Shown here piece by piece: positions 1 to 8,538 of a stretch of DNA of 64,000 bases. The stretch spans positions 248,001-312,000 of the forward strand of contig NZ_FOUJ01000003.1 of NCBI RefSeq assembly GCF_900114835.1, written 5' to 3'. The position numbers and the translations under genes were made by a program. The notes below the pieces were generated by a model, which had not been told where the DNA came from, searched no databases, and saw nothing but the letters and a program-made list of their open reading frames with translations. The stretch's first letter is position 1; each line of letters begins with the position of its first letter. This DNA comes from Methanolobus profundi (lineage in GTDB: Archaea > Halobacteriota > Methanosarcinia > Methanosarcinales > Methanosarcinaceae).

Positions 1-4
1 GGGT

Positions 5-18
5 TGACTACTTAGTCA
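5..18. promoter_or_regulatory. palindromic operator candidate, copy 1
   Basis: Perfect inverted repeat TGACT-N4-AGTCA. The same motif occurs at 1463-1476, on the other side of the ABC permease gene. The symmetry and size suit a dimeric TetR- or MarR-type repressor, but no such regulator gene is in the window, so the binding protein is inference. Confidence 0.5.
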
Positions 19-92
19 TTTTATATTAATAAAAATGATTCGTCCTATAAATAACTTGTGTGTATTTTTCCAGTTACCACATCATGTTCAGT

Positions 93-1337
93 TCACTCGT
101 ACCTCAGTGCATCCACTGGCTTCATTTTTGATGCATTGTACGCAGGTATGATACCTGACAGTACACCTATGAACATTGCGATCCCAATTCCCAGCAGCAT
201 CAGGTCAGGAGCAACTGCCAGCCCTGTGGATGAGCGTACCATAGGAAGCCCAAGATACGGGAAGAAAGATGTCAGTACCAGACTTAGCAATATGCCGAGC
301 ACTCCTCCAACAAAGCCTACCAGCGCTGAGTTGAACAGGAAGATCATGAGAATGTCACTATTTTTGGCCCCAATGGCCTTCATAGTACCGATCTCCTTTG
401 TCCTTTCCAATACTGATGTGAACATTGTATTTGCGATACCCACAGAACCCACAACAAGTGAAACACCTGCTATTGCTCCAAGGAATATTGTAAATGATGA
501 CATCATCTCGCTGAAGGATTCTGCCATGGATAGTGAATTCGAGACACTGAAATCACGGTCATCGTCATTCATGACATGCCTTGATATCTTGAGCTTCTCT
601 TCGATATCATCTACGACCGTTTCAACATTATCGACACTATCGGCTTTTACTATTATACTGTCAAATACATCCGGCTCAGCATCGTCAATGATATCTACTG
701 CCGAATCAATGGGCATGATAATAGCACTGTCACTTTCGCCTTCTGCAAGTATACCCACTACTCTGTATGATCTGCCCTCGATGGCAAGTAAACGGTTAAG
801 ACCGATCTCCTGGTCATACATTTCATTAGCTATCCTGTAACCAATGACCACAACATTATTGTCAGTGGCTTCAAGCAATCTTCCGGATTCCACTTCATAA
901 GTCACAGTGTACTGCCACACCTGCGGATCGACCCCGGTCACAGAAAGATCTGCTGTCTCACCCATAAAGTAGACCTCCAGACCACTACCAGATATCTGGC
1001 CATAGATGTAATCGATGTTCTCCACCAGTTTTATTGCCATTATATCCTTATCTGTAAGTTCTGCATCAGAGGATGAGGTACTACTACTACCAAAGCCACC
1101 GCCTCCTCCCCCTCTAAATCCTGACATTGCCTGTGTGTAGCCAGGAGTTACTGTGATAAGGGTGAGGTCCAGATCAGCTAGCCTCTCTTCCATGTCCGCT
1201 TCCATGCTATCACTAAGTGCCATGATAGTGACAACAGATCCTACACCAATAACGATCCCTATTATGGTTAGCCAGCTTCTGATCTTACTGTGGATCAGGA
1301 TATTTGTAGCAAGTTTAAAGTAGGTACTTTTCCTCAT
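93..1337 (-). CDS. MacB/FtsX-type ABC transporter permease
   Basis: A 414-residue inner-membrane permease of the MacB/LolC family (FtsX domain). One transmembrane helix lies near residues 20-42 (LTIIGIVIGVGSVVTIM). A large extracytoplasmic MacB_PCD domain follows at about residues 45-275, and three C-terminal helices at about residues 283-400. These proteins work with a separate ATPase and often a membrane-fusion partner to export peptides or lipids, or to drive mechanotransmission. An odd Gly/Ser-rich linker sits at about residues 73-90. The gene ends at 93 and any ATPase partner would lie beyond the left edge. Both flanks carry the TGACT-N4-AGTCA palindrome, so drug- or stress-responsive repression is plausible. 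The substrate cannot be told from sequence. Confidence 0.9.
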   Translation of the reverse strand: MRKSTYFKLATNILIHSKIRSWLTIIGIVIGVGSVVTIMALSDSMEADMEERLADLDLTLITVTPGYTQAMSGFRGGGGGGFGSSSTSSSDAELTDKDIMAIKLVENIDYIYGQISGSGLEVYFMGETADLSVTGVDPQVWQYTVTYEVESGRLLEATDNNVVVIGYRIANEMYDQEIGLNRLLAIEGRSYRVVGILAEGESDSAIIMPIDSAVDIIDDAEPDVFDSIIVKADSVDNVETVVDDIEEKLKISRHVMNDDDRDFSVSNSLSMAESFSEMMSSFTIFLGAIAGVSLVVGSVGIANTMFTSVLERTKEIGTMKAIGAKNSDILMIFLFNSALVGFVGGVLGILLSLVLTSFFPYLGLPMVRSSTGLAVAPDLMLLGIGIAMFIGVLSGIIPAYNASKMKPVDALRYE

Positions 1338-1462
1338 TTCTTTTGCTTCCCTACGGATGTTTAATAAAGAATATTGGATAAATGATTAATTTTATTATGA
1401 CAATTGGAACCTTTTCCTAAAAGGCATTTGCTATTCAAACGGGTATTACTATATCTGCATGT

Positions 1463-1476
1463 TGACTGATTAGTCA
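1463..1476. promoter_or_regulatory. palindromic operator candidate, copy 2
   Basis: TGACT-GATT-AGTCA, upstream of the permease gene (start 1337) and of the divergent small gene at 1591. It shares both 5-base half-sites with the copy at 5-18. The position, about 125 bases before the permease start, suits an operator in a long leader or one controlling the divergent pair. Confidence 0.55.
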
Positions 1477-1590
1477 CTTTTAAGCTGATTAAAATTATAA
1501 ATATAAATACTTATGCTAAAAACATTAAGATCCCCCTGATCATGCGAAATTACAAGGATAAAAAAATGGCAATAAATAGAAAACTATAAT

Positions 1591-1824
1591 ATGGATAAAA
1601 TGATGTTGAACTCTATGGAAGGACCACTTGGTAAAATATACAGCATGCCAACAGCCATTTTGCTGATAGTGGGCATGGGGTTGAGCGCTTTCCTGTTCTA
1701 CAGCCTTATGAAGGCAGCAGAGAATGGGAACGTGTTAATGGTAGTATTATTAGCAGTAGCAATATCGATCGTAGCATTCGTAATAAGCAGAGCTATAAAG
1801 TTCCAGAAAATGAAGGAATTCTGA
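1591..1824 (+). CDS. small two-helix membrane protein, unknown
   Basis: A 77-residue protein with two predicted transmembrane segments (about residues 19-40 and 47-67) and a basic C-terminal tail (SRAIKFQKMKEF). It starts at an ATG after an AT-rich leader, and no strong Shine-Dalgarno sequence is visible. It is divergent from the ABC permease, and a shared TGACT-N4-AGTCA palindrome lies between them, so the two may be co-regulated. I do not recognise the family; the function is unknown. Confidence 0.6.
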   Translation: MDKMMLNSMEGPLGKIYSMPTAILLIVGMGLSAFLFYSLMKAAENGNVLMVVLLAVAISIVAFVISRAIKFQKMKEF

Positions 1825-1867
1825 TAATACAGAATTCAATGGAGAGAATTGTTCCTTATGACCGATG

Positions 1868-2335
1868 TCACAGGAACATATCGGCCATTGAGTTTCTGCT
1901 CTTTCTTTTAAGATAGCGGTCGCATTGCTGGACCCTGTCATACCCGAGCATTATTCCAAGTATGAAATCCTCTTCATCCGTATAATCAGAAAGGCTTTTA
2001 TCACCGATATTCTTCAGGATACTAATACATTTCTCATCCCCGAAGAACACATTTATCTTCTTCTCAGAAGCCTTCTGGACAAGATAGTTAACTTTCTTTC
2101 TCTCAAGGACATCAATGATCTCATCTTCCAGAAAAGCACTTGCAGTATGAAGGATCAGATCTCTAATACCTTTCTGGTACTCATAGATGTGATGTCTCAA
2201 TATCTGCATGCTGCCATGGAGATATGTCTTTAACATTTCCTCGGTTACTTCATTCAATTGAACAGTAGCTTTGTTTTTCAGGTCGTTCATCGTTCTGTTC
2301 ACCTTTTTTATCAATTGTATCCGTTCAGCAGTCAA
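1868..2335 (-). CDS. DUF2023-like protein
   Basis: The conserved core runs from about residue 43 to the end. It contains HHIYEYQKGIRDLILHT, KINVFFGDEKC, and EEDFILGIMLGYDRVQQC followed by RYLKRK, which match my recollection of the DUF2023 family. The function of that family is unknown. The longest frame begins with TTG at 2335. ATG codons at 2236 (preceded by GAGGAA) and 2209 are alternative starts, and the family core begins near the latter, so the N-terminal 30-40 residues may not be translated. The gene stands alone, convergent with the small membrane gene. Confidence 0.7.
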   Translation of the reverse strand: MTAERIQLIKKVNRTMNDLKNKATVQLNEVTEEMLKTYLHGSMQILRHHIYEYQKGIRDLILHTASAFLEDEIIDVLERKKVNYLVQKASEKKINVFFGDEKCISILKNIGDKSLSDYTDEEDFILGIMLGYDRVQQCDRYLKRKSRNSMADMFL

Positions 2336-2902
2336 CGGTCCACTTTAGTTCAGCAGCTTCATGCCATACTCTGAAATGTCTGAAGCGTTGCTGTGTTCTT
2401 CTTGGTAGTTTCCATTCCATACTTAAAAACTCCATTTTTCAGTTCTCTTTAGCATTTATCATTTGATGATCGAAAGCTACCATGCAACACCTTCGGAGAA
2501 GAGTGTTTGGCTATAGGAAGCGACCTATGTAGCGACAATAGGAGCTATTTTGTTTATCAGGCATTTGTGTTGCATAGTAGCATACCCTATAAGGAGTAAT
2601 AGCTATTTAATATTGTTGGTGTACCTAACAAATATAGAACCACATACAACACAGGTCCAATAGCAAATATCATCTAAAACTTAAACATCAAAATACCTAC
2701 CAGTAAACGAAATATTAGATCAAATAGTTCAGAGTTGGAACTAAAAGCATACTATGGATAAAAGGAGAAGAAAAAGGACAGAGACAGAAATATCAACGGT
2801 CAAAATGAAGTATTTGTCTAAAATATTGAAGTACATGACCACAGCTGGCCAATATATAAATGTCAGCCAGCTAATACCCATATACGAATAAACTGGTCAG
2901 CA
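2336..2902. other. 567-base spacer, no gene seen
   Basis: AT-rich, with no credible reading frame. An inverted repeat AGCTGGC (2843-2849) / GCCAGCT (2866-2872) brackets a TATA-like AATATATAAA at its right end, just past the stop of the DUF2111 gene. It could be part of a 3' hairpin or of a promoter; I cannot decide. Confidence 0.4.
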
Positions 2903-3322
2903 TTACTTCATCTTTTTGACGGACTCTTCTACTTCATCGATAATACCCGGATACTCCTTGAACATTGAAAGAATATCGAGAGCTGCTACAAGATCTACAA
3001 CACCTATAGCACCGATAGCCTCACCCTTCGAGGTACGGATAGGTGCAACTACAACGGATTTGCCCCTGTACACACCATCTGAGGGAACGGTTCTTATTGT
3101 GTTGTTTGTCCTGATGACCTCTTCAAGGACCGGACCTGTATAATCTCTGTCAATGATGACACCCCTTTCCATCCTGATACCCTTGCAATTAAGACTCCTT
3201 ATAGTAATAGGGATCCCAAGGAGGGTGTGTATTGCTATTGCTATTGGCTCCAGGTCATCAGCTGTGGAGTCTGAGCAGATCTTCAGGCAGACTGCACCAT
3301 CTAATTCATCATCGCACATCAT
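2903..3322 (-). CDS. DUF2111 family protein
   Basis: A 139-residue cytoplasmic protein resembling DUF2111, a family found mainly in methanogens. Recognisable stretches are a basic/aliphatic middle (IAIHTLLGIPITIRSLNCKG) and the C-terminal AIGAIGVVDLVAALDILSMF, which is GAF-like in flavour. The start has two ATGs in a row at 3322, preceded by GGTGAG at good spacing. It lies 47 bases downstream of trxB on the same strand and could be a late operon member. The biochemical role is unknown. Confidence 0.8.
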   Translation of the reverse strand: MMCDDELDGAVCLKICSDSTADDLEPIAIAIHTLLGIPITIRSLNCKGIRMERGVIIDRDYTGPVLEEVIRTNNTIRTVPSDGVYRGKSVVVAPIRTSKGEAIGAIGVVDLVAALDILSMFKEYPGIIDEVEESVKKMK

Positions 3323-3369
3323 TTTTGACTCACCTTTTCGTTTAATGGAGGAACTTTACTTGGAGGAGA

Positions 3370-4284
3370 TCAATTAACAGACCTGGCTGCCAGAATGTAT
3401 TCATGTGCAGATATTGCTGCTACTGCTCCATCGGAGACAGCCGTCACAACCTGCCACATGGAAGTTCGCCTGCAATCTCCTGCAGCGAATATACCACTGA
3501 CCGAACTTTCCATCTTTTCATCGGTTACAATGAATCCCACATCTGTCTTCTCAACATCCACCATAGATGTATTCGGATCGATACCAACGTAAATGAATAT
3601 ACCATCTATATTCATCTCTGTGATCTCATCCGTCTTTGTATTTTTCAGGACGACCTGCTCAACAAGTTCGTCGCCCTTTATCTCCTGCACTACCGTATCC
3701 CATATGAAACTGATATTCTCTTTATCAAATGCCCTTTTCTGAAGCAGAGAACATGCCCTTAGTTCATCACGCCTGTGCACTACATAGACCTTACTGGCAA
3801 TGTCCGAAAGGATCAGAGCATCCGTTACTGCAGATTCGCCACCACCTACTACGATGACCTCCAGACCACCATAGAATGGACCGTCACATGTGGCACAGTA
3901 TGATACACCTTTTGTCAGCAGTTTGTCCTCACCAGGTACACCCAGACGTCTTGGATTTGCACCTGTAGCGACTATTATTGCAAGCGCTTCAAACTCACCG
4001 TCATCGGTGACCACAACTTTCCTGTCACCTTCATCCTTTACGGTCTTTACACCGGTGACCTGGATCTTAACTCCTGCATGCTCTGCATGGTCCTTGAAAT
4101 TCTGCATCAGTTCCATTCCTGATATAGAGGAGAAACCAGGATAGTTCTCCACCTTGTCAGCAGTTGAGATCTGACCAGGGATAACATTCTTTTCGAGCAC
4201 AAGGGTGTCAAGACCATAGCGGACCGCATAGATGGCCGCAGTAAGTCCTGCAGGACCTCCGCCTATTATGATAAGATCGTGCAT
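3370..4284 (-). CDS. trxB: thioredoxin reductase
   Basis: A 304-residue flavoprotein of normal bacterial/archaeal TrxB length. The N-terminal FAD site is GGGPAGLTAA and the redox pair is CATC in YCATCDGPF, about residues 133-136. The second Rossmann site is VVGGGESAV, and the C-terminal FAD motif is GIFAAGDC. It reduces thioredoxin-like proteins with NAD(P)H, or in some methanogens with a deazaflavin; the cofactor preference cannot be read here. It lies 5 bases after the CXXC thioredoxin-fold gene at 4290-4550, so enzyme and substrate are probably co-transcribed from the promoter near 4620. Confidence 0.95.
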   Translation of the reverse strand: MHDLIIIGGGPAGLTAAIYAVRYGLDTLVLEKNVIPGQISTADKVENYPGFSSISGMELMQNFKDHAEHAGVKIQVTGVKTVKDEGDRKVVVTDDGEFEALAIIVATGANPRRLGVPGEDKLLTKGVSYCATCDGPFYGGLEVIVVGGGESAVTDALILSDIASKVYVVHRRDELRACSLLQKRAFDKENISFIWDTVVQEIKGDELVEQVVLKNTKTDEITEMNIDGIFIYVGIDPNTSMVDVEKTDVGFIVTDEKMESSVSGIFAAGDCRRTSMWQVVTAVSDGAVAAISAHEYILAARSVN

Positions 4285-4289
4285 GTTGA

Positions 4290-4550
4290 TCAGTTAGCAT
4301 CACAGACATTGCTTGCCTGTTCTTTGTCCGGAACTCCAACAAAGGCAACCTTATCATCAATGATCGTTGTAGGTATTGAACGGATCTTGAACTTCTTTGC
4401 AAGTTCTTTCCCTTCAGGAGTGTCCAGTTCTACTTCCTCATACTCAAAATCACACTGTTCATTTAATTCCCGCCACATTTTCTTTGCAGTTGGACAGAAA
4501 TGACACCATTCAGAATGAACTAAAGTAACCTTTACCATAATTTTCCACAC
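4290..4550 (-). CDS. glutaredoxin/thioredoxin-like CXXC protein
   Basis: An 86-residue thioredoxin-fold protein. The active site is CHFC in HSEWCHFCPTAKKMW, the cis-proline segment is RSIPTTIIDD, and a final Cys lies near the C-terminus. It is of minimal length, like methanogen glutaredoxin/thioredoxin hybrids. AAAGGAG sits before the ATG. The reductase follows directly, so it is the likely electron donor. It probably reduces disulfides in the cytoplasm. Whether it behaves as glutaredoxin or thioredoxin cannot be settled by sequence, and methanogens generally lack glutathione. Confidence 0.88.
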   Translation of the reverse strand: MWKIMVKVTLVHSEWCHFCPTAKKMWRELNEQCDFEYEEVELDTPEGKELAKKFKIRSIPTTIIDDKVAFVGVPDKEQASNVCDAN

Positions 4551-4611
4551 TCCTTTTATTGGTCAATATTCTATTAGTTAGGAGAGTAAATAAAAGTAAC
4601 CTGTGAGTATG

Positions 4612-4632
4612 GGGGTACTTTATAAATAGTTC
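4612..4632 (-). promoter_or_regulatory. TATA-box promoter of the thioredoxin operon
   Basis: TTTATAAA at 4619-4626 lies about 70 bases upstream of the glutaredoxin-like start. This puts a transcription start near 4597 and leaves a leader of about 45 bases ending in the AAAGGAG ribosome-binding site. The octamer is self-complementary, so its direction rests on the gene position. The rest of the 4551-4933 spacer shows no gene. Confidence 0.5.
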
Positions 4633-4933
4633 ATCTAAATCCCCATGTATAACTTTCTTCATCAAGACCGAGATTGCAGTGATAAACACCATATTCATTG
4701 TGATGTTGATAGCTAGACTTTCATTTATGTTCTTATTTCTTGCATACCATAGAGGTTTGCTTAAATACTTAGATTTTTCTAAGTGATTTGAACCTATTCG
4801 AATAGTTTCTAGTAAGACGTGAAAAGGTATTGATCTATCCTACTATTCCAAAAGCTTCAGCTTTCAGAAAGAGCCACAAGATATAATATGCAAACAACAG
4901 TTATCATATTATTAAATAAGGAGTAAATTTATC

Positions 4934-5356
4934 ATGGATTCTCGCAAAGTACTCATTGCAGCGTTATTGGCCATTGTTCTTTTGTCCAGTGCATTTCTCA
5001 TTTACATATCGCCACTATATTCTGGACAGATTGCCCCATTATACTCCGTTCACAACTCTGATGCAAACGAGCACACAGTAACGGTTGAGGTCCTAAATTC
5101 ACATAACAAGTCGATAATTGAAGAAACGTATACCTTGAACTACACGGAATACGCACGGGAAGAAAGACCATTTTTGTCAACAATGCCACTATCAAGCAAC
5201 AAATTCACCTTCAACGTCACTTTGGACGGCGAAAATATGGGATCGTATCCCATAGAAGTCGAACTCCAAAATACAATGGGCGTAGTAGCTCTGTATGATG
5301 ACTATCCGACAGGGAATGTAACACCAGTATCTGTTTATTGGATAAGGGAAGATTAA
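4934..5356 (+). CDS. membrane-anchored extracellular protein, unknown
   Basis: A 140-residue protein with an N-terminal signal or anchor helix (about residues 7-27, VLIAALLAIVLLSSAFLIYI). A beta-rich exterior domain with several N-glycosylation-type sequons (NKS, NYT, NVT) follows. The start is fixed by AAGGAG 10 bases before the ATG. There is no lipobox. The composition resembles the DUF1616/CARDB-like beta-sandwich domains common on archaeal cell surfaces, but I do not recognise a family. Confidence 0.65.
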   Translation: MDSRKVLIAALLAIVLLSSAFLIYISPLYSGQIAPLYSVHNSDANEHTVTVEVLNSHNKSIIEETYTLNYTEYAREERPFLSTMPLSSNKFTFNVTLDGENMGSYPIEVELQNTMGVVALYDDYPTGNVTPVSVYWIRED

Positions 5357-5533
5357 AAGAAACAACAACACTTTTTCGGTAAAACTTCAATTAGCTCCCG
5401 GTTTTCCTCAATCACAATAGGGGATATATGCCCAAATTCGGCCCTCGTTGGCAGGCCAACCATAGGACAAATCAGAAAGCAATAACGGTCTACAAGCTTC
5501 TGATCGAGCCATTCAAGCTCTGAGCATCGAATA

Positions 5534-6418
5534 TCACTTCCTGTAACAGACAACTACACTTAGTGTCAAGAACACGAGTGTCATCACTGATGAGAATGAA
5601 GGTGATTTTTTGATTTCAGAATCTACGCCATTTTTTGTATCTGAAACATTAATTTCTTGTTCATTCGTCAGCGTAGAATCGTTTTCGATGTCTTCTTCAA
5701 TAATTTCTTCATAGTCTGCAAAATCACTATCATAAGTAGGAACTGTTTCATAACCATAATATCCTACATGCTTTACAGCATCTTCATTTGCTATCAGACT
5801 AATATTACTTTCTGCAGTTATAATCTCATATTCCAGAATATCAATCATTGGAGTTGAAAAATTATCAGTGTATTTTTGTATTATGTTAATTGAATCTTGT
5901 GATGTTACATCTTCATAAAAAACAACAGCTAATTTTACATTCCCATCTTCCATCTTTGCATAATATGGCACGTTCAATCCGTAACTTTTGTCATACTTGT
6001 TTTCTACAGGTATTTCACCCATCCATCGAAGACCTACATCACCCGGCAAGTCCGCAGCAGTATAATCAGCAGGCATTGAAAAAATAGACGTGTATTTTGC
6101 AGCAACAGCTACACGCCTCACCTCATACTCTTTTAATGCTCCCAGTTGTTCATCATTAGGAGTTTCATAGAACTGAAGCAGTACATGTTTCCTTTCAGTT
6201 TGATTTTCCAGAGTGGCACTTGTAGTCATAACACTAATCTGTTCAGTGCCATCAAGGTTTGCACCAAACTCCATTGCTTCAGGAGTGTAAACCTCGCCGC
6301 CGTAATTTGTAAAAGTGTATTTGTCAGAATCGTTCGTTTGGTCTGCACTTGCAATGAGAGTGCATAATGCTATCACCAAGAATAATTTAACTACTAACCC
6401 TATATTTTTTTTGACCAT
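5534..6418 (-). CDS. secreted protein with C-terminal membrane tail
   Basis: A 294-residue protein with a signal peptide (residues 1-25, cleaved near ASA-DQ). It ends in SPSF, a hydrophobic helix of about 18 residues and a short basic CYRK. This tripartite tail resembles archaeosortase-type sorting signals but lacks the usual PGF. A middle segment (HVLLQFYETPNDEQLGALKE, then VAAKYTSIFSMPADYTAADL) resembles the inhibitor I9/subtilisin pro-peptide pattern. An Asp/Glu-rich linker (about residues 230-260) precedes the tail. No protease gene adjoins. The function is unknown. Confidence 0.65.
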   Translation of the reverse strand: MVKKNIGLVVKLFLVIALCTLIASADQTNDSDKYTFTNYGGEVYTPEAMEFGANLDGTEQISVMTTSATLENQTERKHVLLQFYETPNDEQLGALKEYEVRRVAVAAKYTSIFSMPADYTAADLPGDVGLRWMGEIPVENKYDKSYGLNVPYYAKMEDGNVKLAVVFYEDVTSQDSINIIQKYTDNFSTPMIDILEYEIITAESNISLIANEDAVKHVGYYGYETVPTYDSDFADYEEIIEEDIENDSTLTNEQEINVSDTKNGVDSEIKKSPSFSSVMTLVFLTLSVVVCYRK

Positions 6419-6507
6419 TTATATCCCATTTTCAACTATTATACTATCCCCAGATCACCAAATTTAGATTTCTATATCGTATATAAAAAAATGTATATAG
6501 ATATTTT

Positions 6508-6527
6508 GTAAGTGTATTTAAACTTAC
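6508..6527. promoter_or_regulatory. inverted repeat around a TATA-like element
   Basis: GTAAGT-N8-ACTTAC with TATTTAA in the spacer, about 110 bases before the AIM24 gene. This is the arrangement expected if a repressor competed with TBP. No transcription start is known. Confidence 0.3.
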
Positions 6528-6634
6528 ATTATTACCTTAGTTAGGAGAGCATGTCAAATTAATGACTGTAATATCAGGTTTTTCGCTGTTAACGATCGGA
6601 CAGACCAATTGCTGTTTCAGAAACTATATCACAA

Positions 6635-7363
6635 ATGAACAATATTTATGATGAAGGAGGAATAGATATAGCAAGATATTCTTTAGATGAATTTGTAAGG
6701 ACCACAGGCCAAAAGGACCTTGGTCAGGGTAAGTTCGAACTTGAGCGCGACAGGATGCTGGAAGTGAACCTGAACGGAAGGGTTTGGATCAAAAGAGGAG
6801 GAATGGTCGCATACCTTGGAGATGTAAAATTCACAAGGGAAGGCATGCTTGAACACGGAATCGGTAAGCTCATGAAGAAAGCTGTCACCGGAGAAGGTGT
6901 ATCATTAACTAAAGCAGAAGGAAATGGAAAGGTCTACCTGGCAGATGGCGGGAAGAAGATATCCATACTCCACCTGAACAATGAATCCATCTACGTTAAC
7001 GGTAATGACCTTCTTGCCTTCGAGGAGAGCATCACCTGGGACATAAAGATGATGAAAAAGGTCGCCGGTATGATGGCAGGAGGACTTTTCAACGTCAAGC
7101 TGGAAGGTACCGGAATGATAGCTATTACAACACACTATGACCCACTTACACTCATGGTAACAAACGACAGACCGGTCTTCACCGACCCAAATGCAACAGT
7201 AGCATGGTCAGGAAACCTGCAACCAGACATTAAGACCGACATATCATTGAAGACCTTTGTCGGCAGGTCAAGCGGCGAAAGTGTGCAAATGGCATTCAGA
7301 GGAGAAGGTTTTGTGGTCATACAGCCATACGAAGAGATACCTTACGTCGTTCCACAGGCATGA
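6635..7363 (+). CDS. AIM24 family protein (TIGR00266-like)
   Basis: A 242-residue beta-rich protein of the AIM24/DUF124 family. Characteristic features are the N-terminal [20 protein letters not shown], the glycine-rich [20 protein letters not shown] in the middle, and the C-terminal [12 protein letters not shown]...[13 protein letters not shown]. The bacterial and archaeal relatives are cytoplasmic TRAP-like beta-barrels of unknown role. Poly-T just after the stop (7381-7387) probably ends transcription from both sides, since the next gene is convergent. Confidence 0.85.
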   Translation: MNNIYDEGGIDIARYSLDEFVRTTGQKDLGQGKFELERDRMLEVNLNGRVWIKRGGMVAYLGDVKFTREGMLEHGIGKLMKKAVTGEGVSLTKAEGNGKVYLADGGKKISILHLNNESIYVNGNDLLAFEESITWDIKMMKKVAGMMAGGLFNVKLEGTGMIAITTHYDPLTLMVTNDRPVFTDPNATVAWSGNLQPDIKTDISLKTFVGRSSGESVQMAFRGEGFVVIQPYEEIPYVVPQA

Positions 7364-7403
7364 TACTTCGTGCCTCATTCTTTTTTTAAGAAATAAATAG
7401 AGA

Positions 7404-8117
7404 TCATCCTTTCGTAATGCACTCGTACTTAACATCAGCCTTCTGGATATCAGGGACATCGCCCCAGAATCCCATGAACTCACCCTGTATCACAATAGCA
7501 CCTTTGATACCTTCGACATCCTTTACAACATCAAAGGACTGCTCAACAGCTTCCCTGCCAATATCAGTACCATTGCCAAGAGCTGTAGCTGCTGCATCGG
7601 CCAGAGATACATTGTCAGAGAACACGATCGCTGCATCGGCCATCCCGAAACTTATGGAAGGGCCAACACTACCGGAAGAAGTACAGACACCTGTTATCGA
7701 ATCCCGTGGGTACATTACAAAACCTATGTCCCTCAATGGGGAATTACCTGCATAGATACCCATCAGTACCGGACGGTCGTTGATGATAGCTATATCGCCA
7801 CCGTTGTCAACAATAGCATAGGTTGCTCCTGCTTCTGCCATAGCTTCCACCGCAAGGGCCGAGATAGTACCTGCAACAGCACTCATAGGACCTATACCCA
7901 TAGCATTTCCAGCTTCGATCATTCTTCTGACAACCTCAGGAAAATCTCCTTCGACATCATAAGGCTCCAGAGTGCTCTGGAAGAACGGATCAGAAGCGAT
8001 ATATGACTCAAGCTCTTTACGGTTCTCTCTTATCGCTTCCTGAGCAATGACAATATAAGAGGACTCATCCGCCTGGATCGTCACGATGGTCTCTTTCAAC
8101 CTGAACTGTTCTTTCAT
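7404..8117 (-). CDS. COG2122/UPF0280 ApbE-like protein, homocysteine synthesis
   Basis: A 237-residue UPF0280 protein. Conserved parts are [54 protein letters not shown] and a C-terminal IVIQGEF. The fold is related to the ApbE flavin transferase. In Methanosarcina acetivorans the COG2122 protein MA1715 has been implicated, with MA1821 and MA1822, in making homocysteine from aspartate semialdehyde and sulfide (from memory of the Perona group work). Here it is the last gene of the operon with those two partners, 26 bases after the NIL-ferredoxin gene, which supports a joint pathway. Confidence 0.88.
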   Translation of the reverse strand: MKEQFRLKETIVTIQADESSYIVIAQEAIRENRKELESYIASDPFFQSTLEPYDVEGDFPEVVRRMIEAGNAMGIGPMSAVAGTISALAVEAMAEAGATYAIVDNGGDIAIINDRPVLMGIYAGNSPLRDIGFVMYPRDSITGVCTSSGSVGPSISFGMADAAIVFSDNVSLADAAATALGNGTDIGREAVEQSFDVVKDVEGIKGAIVIQGEFMGFWGDVPDIQKADVKYECITKG

Positions 8118-8143
8118 GGATCAGTAAAAATGAAAAATGAATG

Positions 8144-8536
8144 TCACTTGCTGTTCTCAAGTGACAGGGCATTATGAGGACACATATCGACACATGTTCC
8201 ACACTGGATACACTTTGCATCATCTACAAGCAAACTGAAATCATCATCCAGTGAGAACACCTTCGTAGGACATACGGAGATACAGGCACTGCATTCCACG
8301 CATTCATCCTCATCCCACCTGATAGGAGTATCCAGTTTTGTGACCTTTGCACCCTTGTTCATCAGTGATTTGCATATCATTTCGAACTTGTCCCTTTCCA
8401 CATCTGCAACTACCTCACCATGAGAACGGTCGAAGTGTGCCTGGGAAATGTTCAGCAAAACACCAGTTTCGAGGATAGACTCTGCCATTATAGGTTTTGT
8501 GAGGATATCACTTGAGATATTGATCTTTATCTTCAT
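8144..8536 (-). CDS. NIL domain-ferredoxin protein, homocysteine synthesis
   Basis: A 130-residue protein. It has an N-terminal NIL domain (about residues 1-72, the regulatory fold also found in MetN). Two 4Fe-4S clusters follow: CVECSACISVCP and CIQCGTCVDMCP. It is homologous in architecture to MA1822, which works with the COG1900 protein in homocysteine formation, presumably supplying electrons for persulfide reduction. It starts 2 bases after the stop of the COG1900 gene, so translation is probably coupled. Confidence 0.92.
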   Translation of the reverse strand: MKIKINISSDILTKPIMAESILETGVLLNISQAHFDRSHGEVVADVERDKFEMICKSLMNKGAKVTKLDTPIRWDEDECVECSACISVCPTKVFSLDDDFSLLVDDAKCIQCGTCVDMCPHNALSLENSK

Positions 8537-8538
8537 TT

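Noticed and set aside
58-840. 260-codon open frame on the plus strand
   Set aside because: It lies wholly opposite the well-supported ABC permease gene and has low-complexity Ser/Thr-rich composition typical of an antisense frame.
2843-2872. Inverted repeat AGCTGGC/GCCAGCT around a TATA-like core as a regulated promoter
   Set aside because: The only gene it could drive rightward is on the opposite strand; it more likely lies in the 3' region of the DUF2111 gene and the loop is long.
5353-5553. 66-codon minus-strand frame between the two secreted-protein genes
   Set aside because: It begins inside the end of the 5534-6418 gene, has no ribosome-binding site and no recognisable product; it might be a gene remnant but cannot be supported.
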